A stretch of 64,000 bases of DNA from Azorinus chamasolen (GCA_963576725.1 OY755238.1:28725201-28789200), one strand, 5' to 3'. Counted from the first letter of the stretch, positions 9,740 to 19,659 are shown. Numbers and translations are program-made. Notes: generated by a model not told the origin, from the sequence alone.

Positions 9740-10232
9740 TCACAAACGTAATAATCGTCAGACCATGAATATTCATTTAACCCTTTTCTCCATAAATACG
9801 CCTTTCTACGCCTCTGTAAAAGTCATCTGTTGAAACCATTGTGACAAACAGAGCATTTGCTCCTATAGGAGCAAATGGTCTATTTATCACAATGGTTTCA
9901 AACTGCAAAATTCTAAAAATTTCCTTTTCACTAGTTAATGCTCCTTTTTTTGGTAGATTAATTCAAAGTGGCTGGATAAAAAAATAGCCTATGGAGTAAA
10001 GGGTTAAGAAATAATGACTTTATGAATGGTAATTAATTGAATTTTATCATTACATGTACTCATGAACATATGGGCTTTTGGTCATGACAGAATCTGTAGA
10101 ATCGGATCTATATATAACATTCCAGGCACAAAGAATAGGTCTCGATTAGACGGTTCCTACAGGAGCCGTCTGATCTGGGTCTATGCTGTTTTCAAAGGCA
10201 TAGAAAGATATATTTATCAGGTAAACGCTTAA
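9740..10232. mobile_element. Family A2 MITE hosting a family B insertion
   Basis: The left piece CCATGAATATTCAT and right piece GAAATAATGACTTTATGAAT join to the A2 pattern seen intact near 15300. The hairpin centre is GACGGTTCCTACAGGAGCCG near 10165. Confidence 0.7.
9777..10007 (+). mobile_element. Family B-core MITE with A2-type ends
   Basis: TTAACCCTTTTCTCCATAAA and ACGCCTTTCTACGCC on the left and ATGGAGTAAAGGGTTAA on the right are the termini of the A2 family. The core is the family B palindrome (GAGCATTTGCTCCTATAGGA). TTAA flanks both sides. Confidence 0.8.
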
Positions 10233-10315
10233 GGAATACTTCATTCATATTCATAACGTCGTTAAGTTTTTCGTGAATATTCATCTGGTACATGAAATGG
10301 GATCAGAACATTTCG

Positions 10316-10386
10316 AGGGCTTGGTGCAAAACTATTGTAACTCCTTCACTTTGTGAAGGAGTTACAATAGTTTTGCACCAAGCCCT
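10316..10386. repeat. Perfect 71 bp palindrome
   Basis: GGCTTGGTGCAAAACTATTG and TAACTCCTTCAC are mirrored exactly on the right. A sister hairpin lies at 10653-10722, on the far side of the family D element. Confidence 0.85.
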
Positions 10387-10396
10387 TGATTTATGT

Positions 10397-10607
10397 TTAA
10401 CCCTTTCAGTGTCATTTATGACGCCTTCTGGACACATTTTCTTTCGTCCGCTTCAAGTTTTAGTTTGTGCATTAATTCAATTTCTTTATACAAATAATTA
10501 TTTACATTGTGTCAAACGGTTTGGATCCTGATGAGACGCCGAGTTACTCGGGGTCTCGTCTGGATGCAAACAGTGTGAATATGATATCACATACCCGTCT
10601 TCATGGC
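10397..10607. mobile_element. Family D MITE between two sister hairpins
   Basis: TTAACCCTTTCAGTG at the left and CACTGAAGGGG at the right are inverted. The core is TCAAACGGTTTGGATCCTGA and GACGCCGAGTTACTCGG. Confidence 0.7.
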
Positions 10608-10652
10608 ACTGAAGGGGATAGCTGTACCATAAAAGTAGAAGCACAAATCGAG

Positions 10653-10722
10653 GGCTTTGTGCAAAACTATTCTAACTCCTTCACTTTTGTGAAGGAGTTA
10701 GAATAGTTTTGCACCAAGCCCA
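10653..10722. repeat. Perfect 70 bp palindrome, sister of 10316
   Basis: GGGCTTTGTGCAAAACTATT with CTAACTCCTTCAC and its complement. It differs from 10316-10386 at a few arm positions, and those differences are matched in both arms. Confidence 0.8.
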
Positions 10723-10723
10723 C

Positions 10724-11545
10724 GAAATACAATATATTGATCTACGTCGTCCGGGTTGGTGTTATACATGAACCTAGCGACAGCAGCCATGCATGCACAA
10801 ACACGCAATCGGATGTCCGCTATGTCGATCAACTTGCCGGAATTAGACGAGTATTTCCGACTTAGTTATCCGGGTTTATTGGCTTATAATGTACAAAATA
10901 TCAGAGACATAATACATATTGTCGGTAAGGTCTGACCTGGCACTGTACGAATATTCCGTCTTGTTCCGTATACATTTTTTTTTATCTTTTTAATCACAGC
11001 TATACCGATATTAGGGTCCTGGGTTCGTGCCCCGCCGTCATTATGCCGCTTAATTTGTGAACGCTTCAGACGGCATTCACTGTTTTCAATGTAATTTTCG
11101 TCTATATAAATATGTTTTGAAAAACAGACAGTGTCTCAATAATTTCCGGACAAGCCTCGTAAGTGACTCAATTTTCCTATACACTTGTATTCTGAAACAA
11201 GCCACCGTTTGTAATGGCATCAAGGAAAACCAAAACTCTTCATACTAAAGAAAGGAAACTTGTCGCTGAGTGATCCAATCACTTTGAACAAACCAAAGGC
11301 GATGTATCCAGTGAAAGCGACATAATATAGCAGAAGCACTGTTTTCAGAGTCAGGAAGGAACTTAGAGAGACCGGGAAATAAACAATGATACCACATGAA
11401 AAATAAAGAGAACATACATTCAGAATAAAATATAGCTTTCGAAAATATTGTTGCCTTACTAAATTAGGTTTTACCCAGATTCGAACTGGCGGAAAATGAT
11501 GAGTGCCAGGTCAAACATTACCGATACTACATACATATGTATATG
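10724..11545. other. No gene supported
   Basis: Unassigned intronic sequence. A minus-strand open stretch at about 10740-10857 (MAAVARFMYNTNPDDVDQY) has a hint of codon use but no family or clear splice pair was recognised. GGTTCGTGCCCC near 11027 looks like an isolated tRNA B box. Confidence 0.4.
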
Positions 11546-11612
11546 TCTCTGAAATTCTAGGAGCCGTCTGATCTAGGTCTTCTCTGATTGCAAATGCATG
11601 CCAATGAAGGAA
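11546..11612. repeat. Family A MITE, right half only
   Basis: TAGGAGCCGTCTGATCTAGG followed by TTGCAAATGCATG and AAGGAAATGGTTAA; the left arm is missing. Confidence 0.55.
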
Positions 11613-11815
11613 ATGGTTAACTGCATGTGCTGTGTGTAGTGCTACATGCCCGTGTGCGTGTATTGGCCACATTAAAAACTGTAGAATCCGATCTATATTA
11701 TTCCACACGCAAACAGAGTAGACCGTTTTCAGACGGCTCCTACAGGAGTCGTCTAATATTGGTCTACTCTGTTTGCAATGACGTGAAAAGGCGTCTGTAT
11801 GAGGGAAATGGTTCG
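11612..11815. mobile_element. Family A MITE
   Basis: GTAGAATCCGATCTATATTA leads to GCAAACAGAGTAGACCG, the centre CGGCTCCTACAGGAGTCG and the opposite arm GGTCTACTCTGTTTGC; the right end is GAGGGAAATGGTTC. Confidence 0.7.
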
Positions 11816-11821
11816 TCAGAA

Positions 11822-12046
11822 TACATTCCCTCATACTGACGACTTTTGACGACTCCGTAAAAGCCACTTTGTGAAACCATTGTGATAAATAGAGCATTTG
11901 CTCCTATAGGAGCAAATGCTCTATTTATCACAATGGTTTCAAACTACAAAATTCTAAAATGTTCATTTTCTTTAGTTAATGTTCCTTTTCGGTAGATTTA
12001 TTCGAAGAGGTTGGATCTAGAAATAAACTATAAGGTAATGGGTTAA
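11822..12046 (+). mobile_element. Family B MITE, copy 4
   Basis: Left end degraded (ATACATTCCCTCATACTGAC), perfect GAGCATTTGCTCCTATAGGA hairpin, right end GGTAATGGGTTAA. Confidence 0.8.
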
Positions 12047-12091
12047 ACAGTATGTCCCCATCAGTCACACGTGTGAATACGTTAAATACAG

Positions 12092-12350
12092 TAAACCCTT
12101 TGTCTAACGATCACTTAGTGAATTAATGTCAGAGATAATGAGATATGAATATTCATCAGCTCAATATTTATGCTATAATTTTGTCAAGGTAATTGTTTGC
12201 TTTGAAAAAAACTGTACACTCAGAAATATATGATGTCAAAAAAGCAAACAGAGCGGACCCTGATCAGACGGCTCCTATAGGAGTCGTCTGATCTGGGTCT
12301 ACTCTGTTTGCAAATACGTGAAAAGGCGTTCATATAAAGGAAAGGGTTAA
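12092..12350. mobile_element. Family A MITE
   Basis: AAACCCTTTGTCTAACG left end, hairpin GCAAACAGAGCGGACCCTGA with GGCTCCTATAGGAGTC centre, right end GGCGTTCATATAAAGG and AAAGGGTTAA. Confidence 0.75.
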
Positions 12351-12615
12351 GATGGGCGTGGATAACTCTCTATTTTGTGAACATCCTAATAAAAGAATAA
12401 TGACATAACTGTCTGGTATCTAAATGTCTATATTGCTACATGAACGCAGGCTTTTTATGACATGGCAGAACTAAATTCTGTTAAATCAGATCTACATAGG
12501 TCCATATGCAAACAGGGCAGATCCTGATCAGACAGCTCTTACTGGAGCCGTCTGATCTGGATCTACCCAGTCCCTGTTACAAAGGCGTATCTGCGTGTAT
12601 CAGCTAATGGGTTAA
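12347..12615. mobile_element. Family A MITE sharing its TTAA with the previous one
   Basis: Hairpin of AACAGGGCAGATCCTGATC and GATCTGGATCTACCC around GCTCTTACTGGAGC; right end CAGCTAATGGGTTAA. It begins at the TTAA that ends the preceding element. Confidence 0.65.
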
Positions 12616-12710
12616 ATGCCATGATGAAAGAGCAGACATATCTGACGTAAAACTTCCTTAACACCGTGTCATCTTGCACAAAGCTACATGTATCATACAA
12701 TAATCCCAGT

Positions 12711-13236
12711 TTAACCCTTTCATTCCAAAGGCGTTCGGCTCATGAAATATGTCTAAAATAAGTTAACATGTCTCTAAAATGACGTTTTGTAACATTTGGA
12801 GCCGAACATTTTTTTAAAGTTTGGGGATAAAAGCTCTCTTATATAGAATAATAGTATACGAAATTTCAGCTTTTTCTCAAAACGCCCCAAACTTTATTTT
12901 TTCAGCTCCAAACGTTACAAAACGTCATTTTAGAGACATTTTAACTTATTTTAGACATATTTCATGAGCCGAACGCCTGTGTTTCATTCATATAAACGTG
13001 TTTTCACGCATTCGCAAACAGAGTAGACCAAGATCAGACGGCTCCTATAGGAGCCGTCTGATCAGGGTCTGCTCTGTTTGCGAATTGGAATTTGGGCGGA
13101 ATTGGAATGACCTGTTTCTTTACTTTCTAAAATGGCTCCAATGTTCCACCTTCCATATTTCATTTTAACTATTTTGTCTATGAATATTCAGTAGGTATTG
13201 CCATTTGAAATAAACATACAACAGGGAAAGGGTTAA
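12711..13236. mobile_element. Family A1 MITE split by a hAT-like foldback
   Basis: Left end TTAACCCTTTCATTC, then the insertion, then CATATAAACGTGTTTTCACG, the perfect GGCTCCTATAGGAGCC hairpin and the A1 right end ACAGGGAAAGGGTTAA. Confidence 0.8.
12726..12981. mobile_element. hAT-like foldback MITE with 8 bp target duplication
   Basis: Ends CAAAGGCGTTCGGCTCATG and CATGAGCCGAACGCCTGTG; inverted arms of about 100 bp surround a loop of about 55 bp. It is flanked on both sides by TTTCATTC (12718-12725 and 12982-12989), an 8 bp duplication as expected of hAT transposons. Confidence 0.85.
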
Positions 13237-13309
13237 ATACAGTATTGTCCTACTGTGAAAAGATAACATCAGCACACATTTGGCTCTTGGGCAATTGTGA
13301 CTTCTTTCG

Positions 13310-13990
13310 GTTCGTTCTTGTAAGAACTGTCGTCAGCACTCGGAACACCTCAGTATGGAACGTCATTCTGCCATGCTAATTGCTAAATACAATTTGCCAA
13401 TTGTTCAATGCCTATTGCTAAATGCGAAATGCTAAATGCCAATTGCTAAATGCCAGTTGTTTAATGTTAAATGCTAAATGCTTTTGTCTTATTCGAATAA
13501 AGGAATAATAATTAAGGAATTAAATAAATAGTATGGCCCAAATAGGTTTATATTGGTGATTCTGAAGAAAAACGACAATAAAATAGCGCTGATCAATACT
13601 AGTAGTGTATTTAGCAATAAGCATTTCGCATTTGTCATTTACACCCATCATTTGGAACATTCTGTTTCTTTCCATAGCAATTTACAGTTAATTTAAAATG
13701 GCGCTGTTCAATACTAGTAGTGCAAATATGGATTTAGCAATAAGCATTTCGCATTTGTCATTTACATCTATCATTTGGAACATTTCGGTTCTTTCCCTAG
13801 CAATTTACACAATTTGCAAAAAAGCATTTCGCATTTTACATTTAGCAAACAGCATGGCAGATGGCGTTCCAACCTCAGCTATTTCTATCGAAATACCTTA
13901 GTATATTCCGAACTCTGACGTAGTTACGATTGCTGTCGTCAGCTCTGTTAGCTCTGTTATTTCTGCTGATGTAAGAATTATTGCACCATG
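13310..13990. repeat. Composite repeat with a TGCTAAATGCCAAT minisatellite
   Basis: Outer parts share GCACTCGGAACACCTC and ATTTCTATCGAAATA with 23717-23815. Inside are short TGCTAAATGCCAATTG runs and a duplicated block of about 115 bp (CAATACTAGTAGTG at 13594 and 13709). The ORF within is non-coding repeat. Confidence 0.6.
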
Positions 13991-14261
13991 CATTGAATGC
14001 CGTGTTCTGAAAGATTTGTAATTACTGTTTTATAGTAAGAATATTCAAACTGTGTATCCGTATCAGAATAGATCTAAATTGTATGTCAGTTCTGGACCCA
14101 AGCTGTTTGATTTTCAGATATTTAGTTATATTTTTAGTATGTATGAGAGTTTTGTATCTTTATATTTATGTTTATTCTCTGTTTGTAGAAGAAATATCAC
14201 GCATGCTCGTCTCCTCTTGATACCCAGAACCCCTTACACTAGTTTTTTGATTGACTTACTG

Positions 14262-14366
14262 CCAAGCATATTGGATCCTGATGAGACGCCGGGTTACTCG
14301 GTGTCTGATCTGGATCCAAGCTGTTTGCAAATGCGAGTCAAGTCGCGCATAAGGAGATTGGCGTTA
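14262..14366. repeat. Family D MITE (partial)
   Basis: Core TTGGATCCTGATGAGACGCC with GGGTTACTCGG and its complement, then GCAAATGCGAGTCAAGTCGC. Confidence 0.65.
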
Positions 14367-14564
14367 ACACTTTACTCCATAAATAAGCCTTTCTACGCCT
14401 TTGCAAACAGAGAAGACCCAGATCAGACGGCTCCTATAGGAGCCGTCTGATCAGGATCTGCTCTGTTTGCTTATGATACATGTATAATATAGATATGATT
14501 CTACAGATTTAATATTCATGACGGCATAATTTCTTAGATGAATATTCACGGAGTAAATGGTTAC
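14363..14564. mobile_element. Family A2 MITE, nearly intact
   Basis: TTAACACTTTACTCCATAAA left end, perfect GGCTCCTATAGGAGCC hairpin with AGAAGACCCAGATCAGAC arm, right end CACGGAGTAAATGGTTA. It lies about 100 bp downstream of the first CRAL-TRIO exon. Confidence 0.75.
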
Positions 14565-14672
14565 GATCTCATTTGGAAGGAGGTCGTTGTAGAAAGAATT
14601 TACTGTGTTAATGACGCATACACACACGGTGTATTAGTAGTTCATGAAACAGTATCGATAAAATAAACTTAC

Positions 14673-14688
14673 CTGGTTCAACAGCCAT
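14673..14688 (-). CDS. CRAL-TRIO family protein, coding exon 1 (start codon)
   Basis: Minus strand: TCAATCATGG gives a start with purine-poor but +4 G context, then GCT GTT GAA CCA G and a strong donor, GTAAGT. The exon carries five codons and one base (M-A-V-E-P plus G). That single base joins the GT at the start of exon 2 to make a glycine codon and keeps the frame open for all 150 bases of exon 2. The phase match plus both consensus splice signals is the evidence for linking them. 5' untranslated sequence would lie upstream, from 14689 to the right. Confidence 0.65.
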
Positions 14689-15281
14689 GATTGAATATGT
14701 AGAAAAGATTTCAAACTTTCTTAACACTGTCAAAAACACGGTTTTATCCTAGCGTTTAAACTTGAACAGATCAGGTTGGTCTTAAACCTGTTGAAATCTG
14801 TCACAATATTGCATGCTATCAGTACACGGTGCGATAAGGTTAACATATACCTGAGCTAAATATTCACCTCGTTCCTACCTAAATGTTGACCGTGTGCCAT
14901 AAATAGATTCAGCACAGGTAACCGCACATCCGATCAATACATGTACAATTACGGTATGTTTGTAAGGTAAACATGTGAGAGAAATCGGAGTGCAACTGTC
15001 GTCTGCAAATAATTTTATCATTCACCGTCCGCTTTATTTTTAACAGATCGTGATTTTTTCTAAGTCATGACTTTGGCCTGTTTGTTTGTGTATCTGTTTA
15101 TTTGTCTGTTTGCGACGATAACATTTACATTTGACACCATGTCAATGCCAAGGTCGAGTCTGAAGGTCAGAGGTCAATATTACAGGTCAAAGTGCCTGTT
15201 TAGGGCACAGTCTTCTACACACATTGTTTTCAAGATAAAATGGGTGTCAAAAAGGTTTAGAATCTGAATAGATGCTGTTAA
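14689..15281 (-). promoter_or_regulatory. Probable 5' UTR and promoter side of the CRAL-TRIO gene
   Basis: Unique-looking sequence without a MITE core directly upstream of the start codon. GGATAAAAC on the minus strand (about 14741) is only weakly TATA-like. No defined promoter element can be claimed. Confidence 0.3.
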
Positions 15282-15472
15282 GAAATTATCTTTTCCTCCA
15301 TGAATATTCATGTAAGAAATAATGATGTCATGAGTATCAATTAGATTAATTTGTTATAATAGAACATTGACACAGGAGTTTTTGACAATAGCAGAAACTG
15401 TACACTCATACCTATCATATATCACAAGCAAACAGAGCAGACCCTGATCAGACGGCTCCTATAGGAGCCGTC

Positions 15473-15842
15473 CAGTAGCGTAGCTGAATTCAAATATATT
15501 GTACGCACCGTGTTTATTCGAGTCCCCGATAAAAGTTAGCATTGTTTGTTTTTGAAACTATGTACAAAGTCACATTTTGAAACCATTGTGATAAATAGAG
15601 CATTTGCTCCCATAGGAGCAAATGCTCTATCTATCACAATGGTTTCAAACGGTGACCTATACAGAGGCGCCAAAAATGCCAATTGAAGGGTTTTGGTTAA
15701 AACTTGCATGACAAGACAGAACGTTTGTCAAAGTCAATCCCCTTAACCTTCGATTTTTGTTCCATTTTGGCCATAATAATGTTTGCACTTTTCAGATTGA
15801 TGTTACGCACGTGCGTAAGTGTGTATCGCTAGCTACGCCCCT
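15473..15842. mobile_element. hAT-like insertion with 5 bp target duplication
   Basis: Starts CAGTAGCGTAGCT and ends AGCTACGCCCCTG, giving hAT-like inverted termini. CCGTC lies on both sides and restores the intact family A hairpin if one copy and the insert are removed. A partial family B element sits inside it. Confidence 0.75.
15545..15700 (-). repeat. Partial family B element inside the hAT-like insert
   Basis: Hairpin around GCATTTGCTCCCATAGGAGC with the right end TTGAAGGGTTTTGGTTAA; the left end is missing. Confidence 0.65.
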
Positions 15843-15999
15843 GCCGTCTGATCTGGGTCTGACTCTACTCTGTTTGCACAGGCGTAGAAAGGCGGATTTA
15901 TACCGTTTGTGCATTAATCATTATACGGTTGTAAAAAAACATGTCTGCTGAAGTCCTGAGCTGGTGAAAGTTTTACCTACTTCCGGTTTGATCTAGCTT

Positions 16000-16118
16000 T
16001 TGACCTAGTTTCAAACCACCTAGATCCTGATCAGATGCCAAGTTAATCGGCGTCTGGTCTGGATCCAAACTGTATGCAAATAAACTTGCTTCGTATGAGA
16101 AGGGCTGGGGCGTTGCTA
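16000..16118. repeat. Family D MITE, diverged
   Basis: TAGATCCTGATCAGATGCC with AAGTTAATCGGCGTCTGG and GGATCCAAACTGTATGC. Confidence 0.55.
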
Positions 16119-16124
16119 ACTTTG

Positions 16125-16322
16125 TTAACCCGTTACTCCGTGAATATTCATGTAAGAAATGCTGTGGTATATTAATATATGTTCCCCCCCCCCAAAGCAG
16201 AATCTGTATAATCAGATATATCTACTTCCATAAGCAAAACAGAGCAGACCCTGGTCAGACTGATCTGGGTCTACTCGGTTTGCAAAGGTATAGAAAGGCG
16301 TATTTATGGAGTAAATGGTTAA
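16125..16322. mobile_element. Family A2 MITE with deleted hairpin apex
   Basis: Ends TTAACCCGTTACTCCGTG and ATTTATGGAGTAAATGGTTAA. Arms AGAGCAGACCCTGGTCAGAC and TGATCTGGGTCTACTCGG join directly; the GGCTCCTATAGGAGCC apex is gone. A C run lies at 16184-16193. Confidence 0.75.
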
Positions 16323-16490
16323 TTACATTTCTGCTGCTTACATTTTCGTCTGCTCAAGGCTTTAAAAGAACGCATTGGCTCGCATTTGCAAACCGCTTGG
16401 ATTCAGATGAGACGCTGAGTTACTCGGCGTCTCATCTGAATCCAAGCGGTTTGCAAATGCGAGCGAAGTCGCTTTTAGCGGGATAAGGGT
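16319..16490. mobile_element. Family D MITE
   Basis: Perfect hairpin CGCTTGGATTCAGATGAGAC with GCTGAGTTACTCGGCG and complement, wider arms GCTCGCATTTGCAAAC, right end TTAGCGGGATAAGGGTTAG. Confidence 0.75.
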
Positions 16491-16671
16491 TAGGCAGAAG
16501 TAAACTATTTATGCATATTTACACAAAATATCACCAAGCCACGTAGTCATTAAAATAATTTAGTAGGCATACAAGCAACTACATGAACAGTAAAAGTTTA
16601 TTGACGTCTTGACCTAGGTCATAAATCAAATGTTATAATCGAAGCAACAGATAACGACATGTATCCAAATA

Positions 16672-16800
16672 CTAAAATCGTTCTTTCTCAACCAAGCCCT
16701 ATGTTGTGGCCACTATTTAGAATAGCCCCGATGAGGCGATTCAGAAGAGAGGTCTCGCAACGTACGGTTTGGTGGAGAAATAAAGAAGTTATTCTTCGAA
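16672..16800. repeat. Family G repeat, diverged
   Basis: CAAGCCCTATGTTGTGGCCA and TTTGGTGGAGAAATAAAGAA mark a decayed G hairpin; the ORF over it has no support as a gene. Confidence 0.5.
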
Positions 16801-16885
16801 GTCATTGTCTAATAGTCTGGAAAAGGGGATACATAGAGGATCTAACACGAGTGTACAGAGCAATAGATACAAGTACATACTCAAA

Positions 16886-17094
16886 TGCAGTATAACCTCT
16901 CTATAGCGGCCATTAAATTGTGTTAATTAGTCGATATTTAGGGAAGGTGGCTGCTTACAGCAAGGTGAAAGTAAAACAGAACGCTCCTATAGGAGCGTTC
17001 TGTTTTACTTTCACCTTGCTTTAAGCAACCACCTGCCTTTAACACAAAATACTTGATGTAATTTAGTGGCCGTTATAGAGAGGTTTTACTGTAC
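16886..17094. mobile_element. Family F MITE, pogo-like ends
   Basis: Ends CAGTATAACCTCTCTATAG and CTATAGAGAGGTTTTACTG next to TA. Central hairpin CAAGGTGAAAGTAAAACAG, AACGCTCCTATAGGAGCGTT. The CAGTAAAACCTC termini and TA flank are like pogo/Tigger elements. Confidence 0.75.
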
Positions 17095-17230
17095 TAAAAT
17101 TGTCCTTTCTCCACCAAAGCCTATGTTATGACCACTCTTTAGAATCGCATCTTCGAGACGATTCTTTAAAGTGGGCACAGCATGTAGGGTTTGGCGGAGA
17201 AATAAAGAAGTTGTTCTTGAAAATGTTTTA
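17095..17230. repeat. Family G repeat
   Basis: CCAAAGCCTATGTTATGACC, TTTAGAATCGCATC and the complementary right arm, then GGCGGAGAAATAAAGAAG. Confidence 0.65.
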
Positions 17231-17375
17231 ACTGACACATCTTATTTGGACTTCTGGTCATGATGTATGGTAGAATCTCTCTAAAGCGCTCGCTTATTGG
17301 AGGACAATATGTGTCTTTAAATGCAAATGGTTCCTTGATGTTTGATGGAAAATAATTCTGAAAACCTCTTATTTA

Positions 17376-17620
17376 TTAAAACATTCCCTCATATGGAAAC
17401 TTTTGACGACTCTGTAAAAGTCACTTTGCGAAAGTGATAAATATTTCTTTGCGATTGTGATAAATAGAGCATTTGCTCCTATAGGAGCAAATGCTCTATT
17501 TATCACAACGATTTCATACTACAAAATTCTAAAATTTTCCTTTTCTCTAGTTAATGCTCCTTTTCGGTAGATTTATTCAAAGAGGTTGTATCTAAAATAG
17601 CCTATGAGGGAATGGGTTAA
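17376..17620 (+). mobile_element. Family B MITE, copy 6
   Basis: TTAAAACATTCCCTCATATG to GAGGGAATGGGTTAA with a perfect GCATTTGCTCCTATAGGAGC hairpin and a small internal duplication near 17430-17460. Confidence 0.85.
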
Positions 17621-17755
17621 GCTACACCATGTCTTTAAGAACCAAATGATCTCAATTCTCTCTTGAACACTATTCAAGATTTCATTACCTTATGAACAAT
17701 CATAGACAGACTTTCATTGTGAAACATTGGCAGCATTTCTTTAGGCCAATGAAAG

Positions 17756-17840
17756 TATCTCTCTCTCTCTCTTTCTCTCTCTCCCCCTCTCTCTCCCCTC
17801 TCTCTATCTCTGTCGACCTGTCTGTCTGTCTGTCAGACTA
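17756..17840. repeat. CT-rich microsatellite with CTGT run
   Basis: CT repeats with interruptions followed by CTGTCTGTCTGTCTGTC. Confidence 0.9.
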
Positions 17841-18154
17841 GATGAATGTCATTTTATTTTACTGTTGTTCCCTTTCTCTTCATGTTGCATGCTTTTCCAT
17901 TTACGTTTTCTGATACTTCCCTTCTAATACAGAAAACATTCTGTTACAGTATTTTATTTTAATTTAATTTAAATTCAGTGATTAAATTTTGCACACGGCC
18001 TCTACAAAATCAAGTTTAAGAGTATTCCTTATTAATTTAAGATAAAAAATGAACTAATTTAATTTGAATTTTTCTACGAATGTGTATTTGTGTGCCGCTG
18101 TATAAAAGCCAGTCTCTGCAAATGTAAACCTGAGGTCGAGACAATATACGTGAA

Positions 18155-18344
18155 TTAACCCTTTCGGCGCTAAATTTCTAATTGCTGTCTGCAATCCAAG
18201 TTTGTTAAATCATTCAGTAAAATAAGGAAATTAGATAAATAAATGCAAATTTCAAAGGAATAAAGCACATATACAGAAATAGAGATTGGGACAAACACTA
18301 TTTGTCGTGGTGCATTTATGCGACTGCGGCGGTGAGAAGGTTAA
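18155..18344 (+). mobile_element. Family C MITE lacking its hairpin
   Basis: TTAACCCTTTCGGCGCTAAA to GCGGTGAGAAGGTTAA matches family C (40122), but GACAAACAC joins straight to TATTTGTCGTGG: the whole palindrome has been excised. Confidence 0.75.
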
Positions 18345-18348
18345 AACA

Positions 18349-18486
18349 GTTTCAAGAATAACTTCTTTATTTCTCCACCGAACCCTATGTTGTGACCACT
18401 CTTATAATATACACGTATATACAATATATAAATGTAAATAGTAATCACAACATAGGGTTTGGTGAGTAAATGACGATTTTAGTACT
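18349..18486. repeat. Family G repeat, apex replaced
   Basis: GAACCCTATGTTGTGACCAC and TCACAACATAGGGTTTGG arms are kept, but the centre is an AT-rich ATACACGTATATAC stretch. Confidence 0.6.
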
Positions 18487-18764
18487 CTAGTACATTGTAA
18501 GCACGTTTGTCTGTTGCTCTGGTAAATAATGTCAGCCAAACCAACCAACGCGTCTGAATTGTAGCATCTGATCAGGATCTGCTCCATGTGAAGCTACAGT
18601 GTGTACAAGGATGTATCTTCAGATATGTTACACAGCAATACAGACCATGATAAGACACGGGTGCCAACGCGGCGATCGATCTGTTTTAATATTTATTGCA
18701 CTGTCCGCAAGTTATTCGGAGTCAAATTTGCTTTAAAATATATGTATATGTGTTTGTATGATGT

Positions 18765-18915
18765 GGTGTATGTGTGCGTGCGTGCAAGTGTGCGGTCTGT
18801 GCGTTCGCGCGTGTGTATTTGTATGTGGGCGTGTATGTGTGCCTTTTTGCGCGTATACTTGCACGTGTGTTTGAGCGTATGCGTTCGTGCTCTCGCGTGT
18901 GTGCGTTTCAAAACA
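18765..18915. repeat. TG/CG-rich low-complexity tract
   Basis: Degenerate GTGTGTGCGTGCG sequence. Overlapping ORFs in several frames are artefacts. A similar tract is at 24058-24180. Confidence 0.8.
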
Positions 18916-19024
18916 GTTAATGCATTGATGGACTGGACACGTGTGACAGTCACGTTCAAGTACAGATATGCTAGTATGACTCACTGATGTGTATAATGCG
19001 TTTTGCATATCCTATTGTTTTCTA

Positions 19025-19158
19025 TTTATTAGTATAATAATTATAAAAATAACAATGATAATGATAATAATAAATATTATAATAATAATGATGATGATGA
19101 TGATGATGATAAGGATGACGATGACGATGATGATGAGGCTGATGGAGATGATGATGAC

Positions 19159-19205
<47 letters not shown>

Positions 19206-19320
19206 CCATAATAATAATAATTATAATAATAGTTATAGTAATATATAATAATAACAATAATAATAATAAATTATTATTATAGTAATAATTATAATAATAA
19301 TATAAATAATAATAATATAA

Positions 19321-19368
<48 letters not shown>

Positions 19369-19388
19369 GATAATTCTGTTAAAAAAGA

Positions 19389-19431
<43 letters not shown>

Positions 19432-19640
19432 TGATAATTCTGTTAAAATAGAGGATAATAACAACAATGATAATAATAATTATAATAATAATAAATGATT
19501 ATTTTGAAAATAAAAATGAAATAAATATCCTATATTCTATTGTTATTATTAACCATATTAATATAGCAATATTGTTTATTATTATTATTAATATTGATAA
19601 CAATGACAATAATAATAATAATAATAATAATAGAAGTGAA
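19025..19640. repeat. ATA/ATG trinucleotide microsatellites
   Basis: Long runs of GATGATGAT (19088-19204) and ATAATAATA (19205-19500, and 19605-19632). The many-isoleucine or many-methionine ORFs here are not genes. Confidence 0.9.
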
Positions 19641-19659
19641 ATTTAGAATTAAACTAACA

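Larger units (their letters stand above)
2748..14672 (-). other. Intron 1 of the CRAL-TRIO gene (11.9 kb)
   Basis: Bounded by donor GTAAGT (complement of 14667-14672) and acceptor TGCAG (complement of 2748-2752). It separates two coding exons that join in phase. It contains a minus-strand LINE and about seventeen hairpin MITEs. If the gene is transcribed, all these hairpins would be in its pre-mRNA. Confidence 0.7.
15282..15908. mobile_element. Family A2 MITE split in its hairpin by a hAT-like element
   Basis: The left half is the cleanest A2 reference in the window (CCATGAATATTCATGTAAG, AGATTAATTTGTTATAATAG). The hairpin is cut after GGAGCCGTC and resumes as CCGTCTGATCTGGG at 15843. Confidence 0.8.

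Noticed and set aside
10740..10857. Possible minus-strand exon (MAAVARFMYNTNPDDVDQY)
   Set aside because: No clean acceptor/donor pair, no family recognised, and it lies within the intron of another gene on the same strand.
18989..19467. Long ORFs of methionine, isoleucine or tyrosine runs
   Set aside because: They are translations of ATG and ATA microsatellites in both strands.
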